From NCBI GenBank assembly GCA_001931905.2, contig MSJI02000944.1:19058-35112 (forward strand): a stretch of DNA of 16,055 bases, in the 5' to 3' direction. The notes under the pieces were generated by a model. It was not told where the DNA came from. It did no database searches and saw only the letters and a program-made list of their open reading frames with translations. Of this stretch, positions 1 through 7,710 are shown piece by piece. The stretch's first letter is position 1, and each line of letters opens with the position of its first letter. The position numbers were made by a program, and so were the translations under genes. The stretch comes from Cladosporium sp. IMV 00045 (lineage: Eukaryota; Ascomycota; Dothideomycetes; Cladosporiales; Cladosporiaceae).

Positions 1-581
1 CGGTGAGCCCGATCTTCGAGTTGGGACAAAAGGCAAAGCGATTGGCGCAGCGATCTACGGACGAGGGACGAGTGATCAGAGACCGGCCCAGGTTGACCAG
101 GAGTATGGTTCAAAGGACACAAGAACGCCTGAGGCGAGCGACTGAGCAGGTGCCGGCGACTGTCGGGGAATCCGTACGCAGAATCGACACTGCCTGGCCT
201 GGAAATCACACTCGGCGCATGTACGACGACCTCAGCAAGAGACAGGCGAGTATTCTCGCGCAGCTTCGTACGGGCATGACCCCACTGAATGGATACCTGC
301 ACAATATCAAGGCAGCGGAATCGAACCTTTGCGAGTGTGGCGAGGCAGTTGAGTCGAGAGAGCACTTTGTCTTGCGTTGTGCCAGGTGGACTGAGCAGCG
401 GAAAATCTTGGGCGTGTACACGGACGAGGAGAGTTTTTCTCGTCTGCTCGGGGGCAGATCTACAATGGATACTGACGACTGGACACCGGACATGGACGCA
501 GTGCGAGCTGTGATCCACTTCACTCTGGCCACCAAACGATTCGAACATGACAGCAACGAGCGAGTTCGAGTGACACGTTAG
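1..581 (+). pseudogene. C-terminal end of a LINE (Tad1-like) ORF2 polyprotein, cut by the window edge
   Basis: The frame is open at the left edge (the first usable codon, GTG at 3, is not a real start) and stops with TAG at 579-581. About 190 residues are visible. The recognisable part is a cysteine/histidine motif about 110 residues in: Cys-Glu-Cys-Gly, then Glu-His-Phe-Val-Leu-Arg-Cys-Ala-Arg-Trp. This is the C-X-C...H-X4-C signature that ends ORF2 of many fungal non-LTR retrotransposons, after the RNase H domain. A similar motif (CWWC...AHVLLTC) ends the second LINE in this window, which supports the call. The reverse transcriptase and most or all of RNase H would lie to the left, outside the window. 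No stop or frameshift is visible in this piece, so I cannot say whether the whole copy is alive. Motif recognition is direct; assignment to the Tad1 clade is inference. Confidence 0.75.
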
Positions 582-923
582 CTTAGACCGCGAACGTCGA
601 CCAGAAACCCTTACCCTACTAACCATCGACGCCGAACCACCCCACGCACCCTCGGACACACGGCTGGTCCCCGCTTCATCCGCTGAAGATAGGACGATGA
701 ACACTTGGAAACATAGCTTCAAGAGCACCCGCCAACTAGCAATCACGAGCACACGAGGATTAGGGGCGACACGCATTGTTCGGAGTGGCTTTCAATGAGG
801 AAGAACAACGGGCACGGAATTCTGTTTTGTTTAATCTCATTGGGGTGCATGTATACTTTGTGACGTAAATAGTGCAGTGCCCTTTAGGTGCTTAGCGCCG
901 GGCGGAATAAATTACTCTCTCTC
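582..923 (+). mobile_element. 3' untranslated tail of the left LINE
   Basis: No ORF of interest follows the ORF2 stop for about 340 bases. The stretch ends with an AATAAA-like signal (GGAATAAATTA, about 904-914) and then a short CT dinucleotide run (914-926). Fungal LINEs often end in a short simple repeat instead of a long A tail, so I place the 3' end of the element at the CT run. The exact junction is uncertain by several bases, because the repeat that follows (from 924 or 931) begins with similar bases. Confidence 0.5.
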
Positions 924-990
924 TCTACTCTGGCCCCCCGCGAAACCTTATTTGTATGGGCGTCTGAATCCAGTCAACTAACACTGGATT
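924..990 (+). repeat. Dispersed repeat, copy A, with a short palindrome
   Basis: Bases 931-972 match the reverse complement of 7627-7667 with three substitutions and one single-base indel over 42 positions. The match may start at CTACT (924). The inner part is a palindrome: AATCCAGT (967-974), an 8-nt spacer, ACTGGATT (983-990). The partner copy has the same architecture, 9-nt arms around an 8-nt spacer, and both arms differ in a matched way (AATCCAGT/ACTGGATT here, AATCCACC/GGTGGATT there). The unit resembles the subterminal or terminal part of a DNA transposon. It lies between the LINE tail and a hAT fragment, but I cannot tie it to either. Confidence 0.8.
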
Positions 991-1570
991 GAACACTTTT
1001 GGATCGGTCACGTGGCGCACGAGTGTCAACCTTGGCTGGCAAAAACTCGACCAGTACTACACAATAACTGACTGCAACCCAGCATACATCATGGCAGTTT
1101 TCTTGCACCCATGTTACAAGAAGAAATGGTTCGAGAAACACTGGGCCAAAGGTGATGTGACGACTGCGATGAGAACGGTGAACAAGGTCTACCTGGATGC
1201 GAAGCGGCAATACAGCGACGAGGTGCCCATCAGAACACCACAAAAGCGCGAACCCGAAGGCATTGATGCCTACAACAAACTTGACGATAGTGATGAGGAC
1301 TACGACGACGACCTGCGTCGCTATACCAACGACGACATGGCTCCGCTCGGTATCGATCCTCTACAATGGTGGCGCGACCACCAACAGCATTACCCTGTGT
1401 TGAGGCACTTAGCATTTACCTTGTTAGCAGCACCGGCTTCGACAGCTGCAGACGAACGGCTATTCAGTACTGCTGGCAATGTGGTAAACGAGCAGAGGCC
1501 CCACACAAAGGCCGACCTTGCAGAAGCAGTGCAATGCCTACGATCATGGTACCAGGAGGGCATCATATAG
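989..1570 (+). pseudogene. hAT-family transposase, C-terminal fragment (inner hAT element)
   Basis: The open frame encodes about 193 residues. Homology to hAT transposases starts about residue 15, at NLGWQKLDQYY followed by AVFLHPCYKKKWFEKHW, a typical block of the late RNase H-like domain. It continues through an acidic linker (DDSDEDYDDDLRR) into the hAT dimerisation region: DPLQWWRDHQQHYPVLRHLA, then APASTAADERLFSTAG and the end LRSWYQEGII. The C-terminus is complete and ends with TAG. The N-terminal BED finger and the first catalytic residues are missing. There is no ATG at the start of the homology and an in-frame TGA lies upstream at 965-967, so this is a 5'-truncated copy. Downstream DNA to 2010 is the 3' end of the same element. 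Family assignment rests on motifs I recognise; the truncation is read directly. Confidence 0.9.
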
Positions 1571-2010
1571 TTCACTATTGACACGATCTCCATCGATTGG
1601 TGGGCCACCCCTCGAGCGAGGCCTGCGAGCGCTCTGCAGGTGTTTCCAGTGCGGAAGACCACATGGTAGCATACAGACTCGTCATTTCACAATGACCTGT
1701 CATGGTCAGCCTTGATGTCATGACCAAGTAGGCGAAGCCGTGAGGACTACATGATGACAACGCGCATGGCACGGCAACCGGCGCGGACGGACAAAGGCAT
1801 TGCATGCTGAGAGCAACCGACTATTTTGTGGCGCCTGGAGTTCACCATCAAGTAGACTGTACTCACGATTCTCGCTTGAGTCATGGTTTGCACGGCGCCA
1901 AGACTTTTGTTCACCTTGGTCGACCAATCAACCAATCAATCGACCAATCTCTTGGCAATCAATCAATCACGATAGCTGGATTGAAAATTGATTGATTGCT
2001 GGACACCCTG
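991..2010 (+). mobile_element. 3' part of an inner hAT element, with its right terminus
   Basis: Runs from the broken transposase to a putative terminal inverted repeat. On the minus strand the right end reads CAGGGTGTCCAGCAATCAAT, starting at 2010; CAGGG-type ends are usual in hAT elements. Just inside lie dense copies of CAATCAAT/ATTGATTG, as expected for subterminal transposase-binding sites. Between the transposase stop (1570) and about 1910 I see no gene. The left terminus is absent, so no 8-bp target duplication can be confirmed. If one exists, its right copy should be CTCAGGCC (2011-2018). Confidence 0.75.
1955..1999. repeat. Perfect 13-bp inverted repeat in the hAT subterminal region
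   Basis: GCAATCAATCAAT (1955-1967) pairs perfectly with ATTGATTGATTGC (1987-1999) across a 19-nt spacer. Further CAATCAA/CCAATC copies precede it from about 1925. The position just inside the CACCCTG terminus at 2010 makes these likely transposase-binding subterminal repeats, not a transcription terminator. Confidence 0.85.
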
Positions 2011-2060
2011 CTCAGGCCGTGCAATGCCTTCCTTCATGGCATCAAGCGGGGCTAGTGTAA
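2011..2060 (+). pseudogene. Last 16 codons of a second hAT transposase (outer hAT)
   Basis: Immediately after the inner hAT terminus the sequence reads, in one frame, QAVQCLPSWHQAGLV and then TAA (2058-2060). This parallels the inner transposase end, EAVQCLRSWYQEGII then stop, residue for residue and with clear nucleotide similarity (GTGCAATGCCT is shared). The piece is therefore the tail of a related transposase gene, interrupted by insertion of the inner hAT. The rest of that gene is not seen in the window. Confidence 0.75.
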
Positions 2061-2416
2061 GTCAGCTATGAATGCAGTTATGGGGTTGGGAGCCGTTGTC
2101 TCAAGACATGATCTGTACCTTGGGCCGACTGCTCGAGAAGACGAGCGTAGGGAGACCACATCGCGGGGGCGTTGCGTTGCCTAACGAATGCGCTCTCACG
2201 CGCCATCATAACGAGTCTTGTAATTTGTGAGGCATGCTCCTCGCATTCGTAGCATGTTCTAAAGCCAATCGAGCAAAGAACGTTCCCCTGAGCCACTTCA
2301 CAGGTTCATACTCAATTTTGAAATGGATGATAGGCTGGGCACATATACACATATACACATAAACAAACAAAAGATCGACGGTTCGTACACACACAAACAA
2401 ACATTCACATCTCCGC

Positions 2417-2462
2417 GCACAAACGAACAGGCGGTAATGTTTGCGTTTGTTCGTTTATGTGC
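2417..2462. repeat. Imperfect inverted repeat next to the outer hAT terminus
   Basis: GCACAAACGAACA (2417-2429) pairs with TGTTCGTTTATGTGC (2448-2462), with a two-base insertion in the second arm. A further relative, CACATAAACAAACAAAAG, lies at about 2356-2373. These look like hAT subterminal motifs. As a hairpin they would also lie at the 3' end of the minus-strand gene transcript. Confidence 0.6.
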
Positions 2463-5400
2463 CACCCTGGTCGTGGTCTTTTGCGCCTTCACTTGGTGCG
2501 GCGGCGCCCAAGCTCGGATGTTCAACTTGCGATGACAATGGCGGCTGGATAACATGCGACTGAGCTTCATCGTGATCTTTCAGGGCGATAGAAGCATCGT
2601 CTGCTGACTGTATAGCTAACAACACTCTTTTCCGAGCAATGACAAACTCAAGCGGGTCATCACAATCTGATACAGATCGCTTCTTTGATGGAGTTCCAAG
2701 AAGGGTGGCTTGTTTCGGCCCTGGGCTCTCATTGTCGAGGAAACACTGCCATTCTCTCGAAACCCGCTTGTAAGCCAGTAACAATGCTGGCTGCAGAGAA
2801 TCTGGATACGCCGAGTCAATGCCGTAATTGAGACTTCGCTGGAACGGTCTGTGTCCACTTTGCCAAGCGTATACCACTTCGATTCCAAGATTTCCACCTT
2901 TGTCATTTCGACTGTCGAAAGGCCAATGAATCTGCTTCACATGTTTCTCTGTTATTGCGACCGGTAACTGGCGGTATACCTGCACGCCAAAGGCGACATC
3001 ACAGAGTTCTTTGGTAACCTTCTTCAATGCCGAGCTGAGAAAGTCGGCATTCCAGGGCTTTTGCCAGTTGGTGCAAGATGCAAATAGCAGACGTCTCTCG
3101 CATGCCGTCTTGTAGCACACGCGGGAGAGCATATCCGCAAAGGGTCGAATATATGCGAGGTAAGTGACGATCGGTTTTGAATCCTCCCGGGAGAGATAGC
3201 GCGCTACCTGAAATTCCTGATTTGTTGTTCTTCGGGCTTTTGAGTGCCGCGTCACGAAAACAACGCAACCATCGTCGATGTCAAGGCCACGAGCGTTGCT
3301 TGGATTATTGAGCCACTCTATGCTGAAGAACTCCGTAGTACGCGGAGCCTGACCTCCCTTGAGGTACAACATCAGCATGATGTTAACGAGCAAATCGTTC
3401 TCTTCATTAAGGTAACGCTGTACGGCAGTTAGATTCCAGCGCTCGCCAGTCATCAAACCATCTACAGGATCCAGGCATGCTTTGGTGCATAGTTCAAGGT
3501 AGGCCCCGTGCAAATTGTTTCTAGAGTCTTTCAGAAAGGAGTATCCCGCTTCCATAGATGAGATCCTGTCGACCACGTTCGCCATTGACATCGTAGGTTT
3601 CAGACCAAACAGTAAGCGGGTAATGGAGGATTGTACACGTTTCGTGGCAATGCACCCTAAACGCCGGAATTGTTGCATGCTCAGTCGACCGCCTTCCCAA
3701 TTGACTGTCTTAGCATCCTCGTGCCACCATATTCGAAAGGCGGGCCCTTCAGAGCGAGCAATCGTACGGCCATAGGACCGTAGCCCTAATAATTCGCTCA
3801 TTGGAGCTTCGCACCCGTGACACATGAACCGTTCTTGAATGCGATTGAGAAGATCCAAACCACCAATGTTAGGTCTTTGCATCCACCCGATGCTGGGATG
3901 GGAATATCGGGGGAGGGTCAGCTCAAGGAGACACAAGCGAGCACAATATATCATAGCAGACAGTTTGGGTGTATAGTTCCGAGCGCGTTCAAAAGTAGAT
4001 CCGTCCCGTGAAAATCCGAGAATACCACTGAAGTAGACGAGTATGGTCGAGTTGGGTTCCCCGTCCGAAAACACCTCGCGACATAGGAATGCAGAGAGCT
4101 CCCCTACCGATTCCGCTATCATTTCGATCTGTGGGCTCGTTACACATGTGTTTTGGTCTTGAGCTGTCAGTATAAAGGTTCCCCGCATCGGCTGAGTCTA
4201 TGACCTACCACAACTCGACCGCCAAACCAGGCCTTGCTCGTCATCACTAAAGTCAACTTTGAATAGCTCTGCTGCATTCCTCTGGATTCCATCGTCGATT
4301 TCGGTGTCGGAGTCCGTTTCGGTCGGCGATGTTACCTCGCCGTCTGACGCGTCGGATTCTCCAGCTAAGGAGACTTCGTGTTCATTGGTCCGATCGGTGC
4401 AGGTCCGTGATTTCATGTATGATGCTGGGGTGTCTGGATGCTCAGGTAAGTCGTGCTCTTCCTCGCTTTTCTGTCTCTCCATTGCGGATGCATTTTCTCT
4501 GCTTGTCCGAAGAGGTGAAAGTGGTGTTCGCAGACCTATTCCGGTCCCTGTGGTTTGGATAATTGTATCCCACAAAGAAACTATGGCCTTTCGTTGTCGC
4601 TTCGACAGTTTGAAGTTGAACTGTGTCTCGCATGTCTCGTCAGAGAGGCGGTGAAGGCGAAGAACGAAAAATATCAGCCTCTTCCACAAAGCACGGTAGA
4701 TCGTTCTTCTGCCTTTTCTTCCTGGTATCTCAAACGAAGATTTGTATGGGCGTCCGGGTATGTGGCTACGGAGCCAGCATCGCAACGAGTAGTGCGTGTG
4801 GCGTACGGTATCCTCACATCTGTCGAAGAACTGGTCCACTGCGAACCCAGCAAAGAGCAAACAGCATTCGTCACTTTCGATAGTTGTAGAAGCGATTCTG
4901 CTGTATGGGTCTGAGTCCAAGCCTTTTCCTGTGACGACAGGCTTGCGGCAAAGATCTAGCAGCATAGTACGATCGACTCCCGCGAACGTAACAGCCCATC
5001 GTGTGCGGCGCATCCAATTGCTTGTGAAAGCAAGGCCATCGATATCTGTGTCTGCGCTCTTAAGAAGACGTTCTCTTTCGCGACAGTGCCGCTGCTCATC
5101 TGAATGGAGGTTCTGGATCCTCCTCAGCCGACGAGGGGAGGAGGTAATGTCTGCTGTCTGCGGAGTCGTGTGGTCTGACTGGACGATCCAGAAGTCCCTT
5201 TTACCATTTTGTGTCCAAGCCTGGAAGCTGAGATCCTCATCGAAGTGGTCGCGGACTCTTGCCAGGTTTCTGCCTTTCAGCTTGTGTTCTGCCGATAGGT
5301 GCCGCTTGATGAGGTCCAGACTTGTTGATCTATATGTGCAATGTTTGCACTGAACGCCAGGCGATGTGATAAGGTGGGGATGCGGCGCACAGCCATCTTT

Positions 5401-5580
5401 CCGGGCCTCAACAGTGTTGACATCCGGTAGCGCAAGGCGCCTGATAACGGCGTTCAAGTGTTGGCGAGATTCGAGGGGAATCCTATGAATCTCCCAAAGG
5501 TGTTTCAGCACACGTCTCCTTGTAGGCTGGAGCGCATACTTGCAAACTCGGCAGATTATCAGAGGCTCGGGACTGTTCAA
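2455..5580 (-). CDS. OrsD/DUF3505-like zinc-finger protein with a tyrosine-recombinase-like domain, C-terminally truncated by a hAT insertion
   Basis: Two exons, 5580-4209 and 4157-2455, are joined by an intron at 4208-4158 (51 nt, donor GTAGGT, branch CTGAC, acceptor AAG) that keeps the frame and skips a TAG at 4200-4198. A CAG at 4164 would also keep frame. The product is about 1024 residues. Two fingers lie at the N-terminus: C10, C13, H27, H32 and C78, C81, H94, H99, like OrsD-family proteins. The C-terminal half has the family block GGQAPRTTEFFSIEW and a pattern matching tyrosine recombinases: Arg730, Lys764, Arg853, His893 and Tyr902, with His and Tyr nine residues apart as in Cre, XerD and lambda Int. 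The usual box-II His is Gln850. Related fungal proteins often continue into a RecQ-like helicase; here the frame ends in hAT sequence before any helicase. No other lesion is seen. Family recognition is firm; recombinase activity is inference. Confidence 0.75.
4158..4208 (-). other. Predicted spliceosomal intron of the zinc-finger/recombinase-like gene
   Basis: On the minus strand the donor GTAGGT starts at 4208, a CTGAC branch site has its A at 4167, and the acceptor AAG ends at 4158. It is phase 1 and 51 nt long. Both flanking frames are open for hundreds of codons, and only this splice (or the 45-nt form ending at CAG 4164) joins them in frame. The alternative is a simple in-frame stop in a dying gene. 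Confidence 0.65.
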
Positions 5581-6137
5581 GTGAAGGTTGAGCGCCTCAA
5601 GCTTTGTTCGAATCTCCAGCGCATCAGAACTTTATTCTACTAAAGCTGTCATGGTCGAAACGCTGGCGTCAAAGAACAACAAGTTTTCTGTAGTGCCGCG
5701 GCCATCATTTTGGAATGGAGAAAGACGCGCGTGAGTGGATTGTTGTTGATGCGACGCGTTACGGCGGGGGAGGGCGCGCTCCGGGCCGCGCTTGGCCGCT
5801 TTGTGGGGTAAGGCGGCAAGGGTGGCCACGGGCTACGGATTACAAGTTATAATAATAGAGTAGAGTCGGGAGAACACGCACAAAATGTACAAATGGCTTG
5901 CATACAGTATGAATTCAAAAAAAAAAAAAAAAAAAAAAGGCTGGGCATCGTGAGTTTTGTGCGCTTTTCGGGTCTCCTACATCTTCCCCGTGATCGGCTG
6001 CTCGGTTCCCCGCTGGCCTTCCGTCCTGCCGCCTCCCCGAGGCTGCCCGCGCATCGAACTGCAGCCCGAGGATTGACAATTGACCTCTCCTCTGCGATAT
6101 CAATTCATGAGGCATACAGACCACTCACACAGGCATT
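5581..6137. promoter_or_regulatory. Shared upstream region of the recombinase-like gene and sdhC
   Basis: About 557 bases lie between two divergent start codons, with no gene of its own. It contains a GC-rich stretch (about 5735-5800), a TATA-like TTATAATAA (5847-5855), a 22-base A tract (5917-5938), and a CT-rich leader before the sdhC start (about 6090-6100). The promoter role is inferred from position only. Confidence 0.4.
5896..5938 (+). repeat. A-tract repeat, left copy flanking sdhC
   Basis: A 21-base segment, GCTTGCATACAGTATGAATTC (5896-5916 with one base trimmed here for length: it ends GAATTC), leads into 22 consecutive A residues (5917-5938). The reverse complement of 7388-7424 has the same arrangement, 17 of 21 bases identical followed by 16 A. 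It could be the 3' end of a retroposed sequence or half of a short inverted repeat around sdhC. Confidence 0.6.
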
Positions 6138-6808
6138 ATGTTGGCACAGAGAATCTCACAGCAGACCTTGCGGCGGCGTAAGTGCTCCCTGGCCGCAACT
6201 GCACCGCGCGATCCCAGCTAACGAGCTCGCAGTGGCCGCCCAGACACCCGCCTATGGGTTCGCAGCTCCGGCTGCGGTTGCCATGGGCACTGCATTCACG
6301 ACTTCGCGCAGGTATGCAATGCAAGATTGCGCCGTCTACTGCTTTGATCCTGACCAAGCATCGCAGGTATGCCACCACCCAGTCCGTTTCTCATACCAAC
6401 GCCTCCGACAAGATCCTCGCAAAGCAGCGCCTGAACCGCCCCGTCTCGCCCCATCTCGGCATCTATAAGCCTCAGATCACTTGGTGCGGCTCCATCCTCA
6501 ACCGTATCACCGGTGTCGCACTCTCCGGCGCATTCTATTTCTTCGGCGCTCTCTACTTGATCGCACCCACCATGGGCTGGCACCTCGAGAGCTCCGTCAT
6601 TGCCGCTAGCTTCGCCGCCTGGCCTCTGGCGCTCAAGGTCCTCACCAAAATGGCCATCGCGCTTCCTTTCACCTACCACTCTTTCAACGGCCTGAGGCAT
6701 TTGGTTTGGGACACCGCCAGCATGATCACCAACAAGCAGGTGCAGCAGACTGGATGGTTTGTGGTCGGACTCAGCGTCGTCAGCTCGCTGACGCTGGCTT
6801 TCATTTAG
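6138..6808 (+). CDS. sdhC: Succinate dehydrogenase cytochrome b560 subunit (complex II, SdhC)
   Basis: Membrane anchor of mitochondrial complex II that carries electrons from the iron-sulphur subunit to ubiquinone and helps bind heme b. Exons are 6138-6177, 6233-6311 and 6367-6808. Intron 1 (6178-6232) has GTAAGT, GCTAAC and GCAG; intron 2 (6312-6366) has GTATGC, CTGAC and GCAG. Both are 55 nt, and splicing gives 186 residues, the usual size. The N-terminus (MLAQRISQQTLRR) is a basic presequence. Family signatures are RPVSPHLGIYKPQ (64-76), SILNRITG (82-89) with the quinone-site Ser82 and Arg86, and YHSFNGLRHLVWD (143-155) with heme-ligand His144. Three membrane spans lie at about 87-107, 116-140 and 169-186. 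Sites tied to SDHI fungicide resistance in Zymoseptoria (T79, W80, N86, H145, H152) are T78, W79, N85, H144 and H151 here, all wild-type. A purine at -3 supports this start. Confidence 0.96.
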
Positions 6809-7387
6809 AAGAGGGATTCTGCATATGGTACAATGAGCTGTTTTGAATAAGATTCTTGATTTCTTTCGGGTTCGGGAGGTGGAAGCAAGTATTCTGCTTT
6901 CTTAATGCTGACACACGGTTTAGTGGCTTTCACAGCCACCATGATCACAACTTGGAAGAACAGGTATTCAAGTCCTGGTATATGCAATTCCAAGTGTTGT
7001 GCTCAATAGCTCCGATCTAGACCTATCGCTGGTCTCGAATTGGCGTTGAGACATTTGGAGCGGCGACCTCGAAACCTCTGGATCTTCCCAAAATATCGGA
7101 GCGAGAAGTCGGCTGACAACTTGCAAAGCCGCAGTGTAGCGTGAAAATATTGTGATTCCGAGCAAGGTATTCTTCCCTCCGTCATCGTGCGTAGGAATGC
7201 TTCAGCTAGCCGAACCTTTGCCTGGCCTTGTCCGTCTCGATTAATACGTTACTACGTGTCTGCAAACGCCTTGGCAAGTACATGATCGACCAGCGATGAA
7301 ACTCAACAAGCGAAGGTAAGAGTCCGGAGAAACAAAGACAGCCACTCGACGTTCGTCTCCGAAATCTTTCTAATCCTTCGACGCACC
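6809..7387. other. sdhC 3' region and intergenic DNA without a visible gene
   Basis: An AATAAG sequence at 6846-6851, about 40 nt after the sdhC stop, is a plausible polyadenylation signal. Beyond it I find no ORF with family features on either strand, no tRNA-like structure and no clear repeat up to the T tract at 7388. Confidence 0.5.
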
Positions 7388-7424
7388 TTTTTTTTTTTTT
7401 TTTGTAATCATATTGTATACAAGC
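7388..7424 (-). repeat. T-tract repeat, right copy flanking sdhC
   Basis: Sixteen T residues (7388-7403) are followed by a segment whose reverse complement starts GCTTGTATACAATATG and ends GATTAC. This matches the segment before the A tract at 5896-5916 at 17 of 21 positions, in inverted orientation. The two copies stand 1.45 kb apart and enclose sdhC. Confidence 0.6.
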
Positions 7425-7607
7425 TGTTCAGCTTATGACAAGCCCGGGCTGATCCCTAGGCGAATCTCTTGGTCTTCTATCTGTGCTCCTGCGTTGGTGT
7501 CATTCCTTCGATCCTGCTCGCCATCCCGACTAAGTCAAATCGCCACGGCCTTTGGGCTCAGCGCCCTCATACTAGTTTGTCTTTGGCTTTCACTCACCCC
7601 AATTAGC
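7425..7607. other. Intergenic stretch without a visible gene
   Basis: No supported coding region. The plus-strand open frame here (about 7413-7694) has no family features and runs through the repeat cluster, so I treat it as chance. Sequence just left of 7619 may belong to a third hAT-like element, because CACCCTG ends there. Confidence 0.4.
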
Positions 7608-7710
7608 GAATCCACCCTGCCCACGGTGGATTCAGAAGCCCATACAAATAAAGTTTTGCGGGGGCCAAAAGTAGGTACGGTGGATTCAGGGTAAGTTAGG
7701 GTGCATTCAG
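7608..7710 (-). repeat. Dispersed repeat, copy B, with GGTGGATTCAG motif cluster
   Basis: Contains the inverted partner of the 931-972 repeat (7627-7667). A palindrome lies at 7608-7633: GAATCCACC, an 8-nt spacer, GGTGGATTC. GGTGGATTCAG occurs directly at 7625-7635 and 7679-7689, and once with one change (GGTGCATTCAG) at 7700-7710. Such a cluster of short direct and inverted motifs is typical of the ends of DNA transposons. CACCCTG ending at 7619 reads CAGGGTGGATTCGCTAATTG on the minus strand, like the two hAT termini in this window. Confidence 0.75.

Larger units (their letters stand above)
2011..2469 (+). mobile_element. 3' end of an outer hAT element, inserted into the neighbouring minus-strand gene
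   Basis: From the transposase tail to a CACCCTG terminus ending at 2469. Read on the minus strand this end is CAGGGTGGCACATAAACGAA, which shares the first seven bases with the inner hAT end. The distance from transposase stop to terminus is about 409 nt, close to the 440 nt of the inner element. AC-rich sequence from 2340 and repeated AAACGAACA/AAACAAACA motifs fit subterminal repeats. The last bases of the element lie in the reading frame of the recombinase-like gene and give it its stop codon. Confidence 0.65.

Noticed and set aside
1620..1715. A zinc-knuckle-like pattern (CFQCGRPHGSIQTRH) in a plus-strand frame after the hAT transposase.
   Set aside because: Spacing does not fit CX2CX4HX4C, no gag-like flanks exist, and the stretch is the expected 3' UTR of the hAT element.
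2340..2430. AC-rich sequence resembling a microsatellite or telomere-like repeat.
   Set aside because: There is no TTAGGG array and no regular period. The motifs recur inverted beside the CACCCTG terminus, so hAT subterminal repeats explain them better.
4740..4754. A 15-base exact match (ATTTGTATGGGCGTC) to 950-964, inside the recombinase-like gene.
   Set aside because: It lies in a conserved coding segment (GRPYKSS on the minus strand) and similarity does not extend beyond it. A 15-base match is not rare in a window of this size, so I treat it as chance and not as a third recombination site.
4796..5353. A 185-codon plus-strand open frame.
   Set aside because: It is antisense to the well-supported minus-strand zinc-finger gene and has no family features.
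5893..6468. A plus-strand frame of 191 codons reading through the A tract into sdhC.
   Set aside because: It encodes poly-Lys and low-complexity sequence and uses sdhC exons in the wrong frame; splicing gives the real protein.
7413..7694. A 93-codon plus-strand frame with a hydrophobic stretch.
   Set aside because: It runs into the repeat cluster and has no recognisable features or clear start context.
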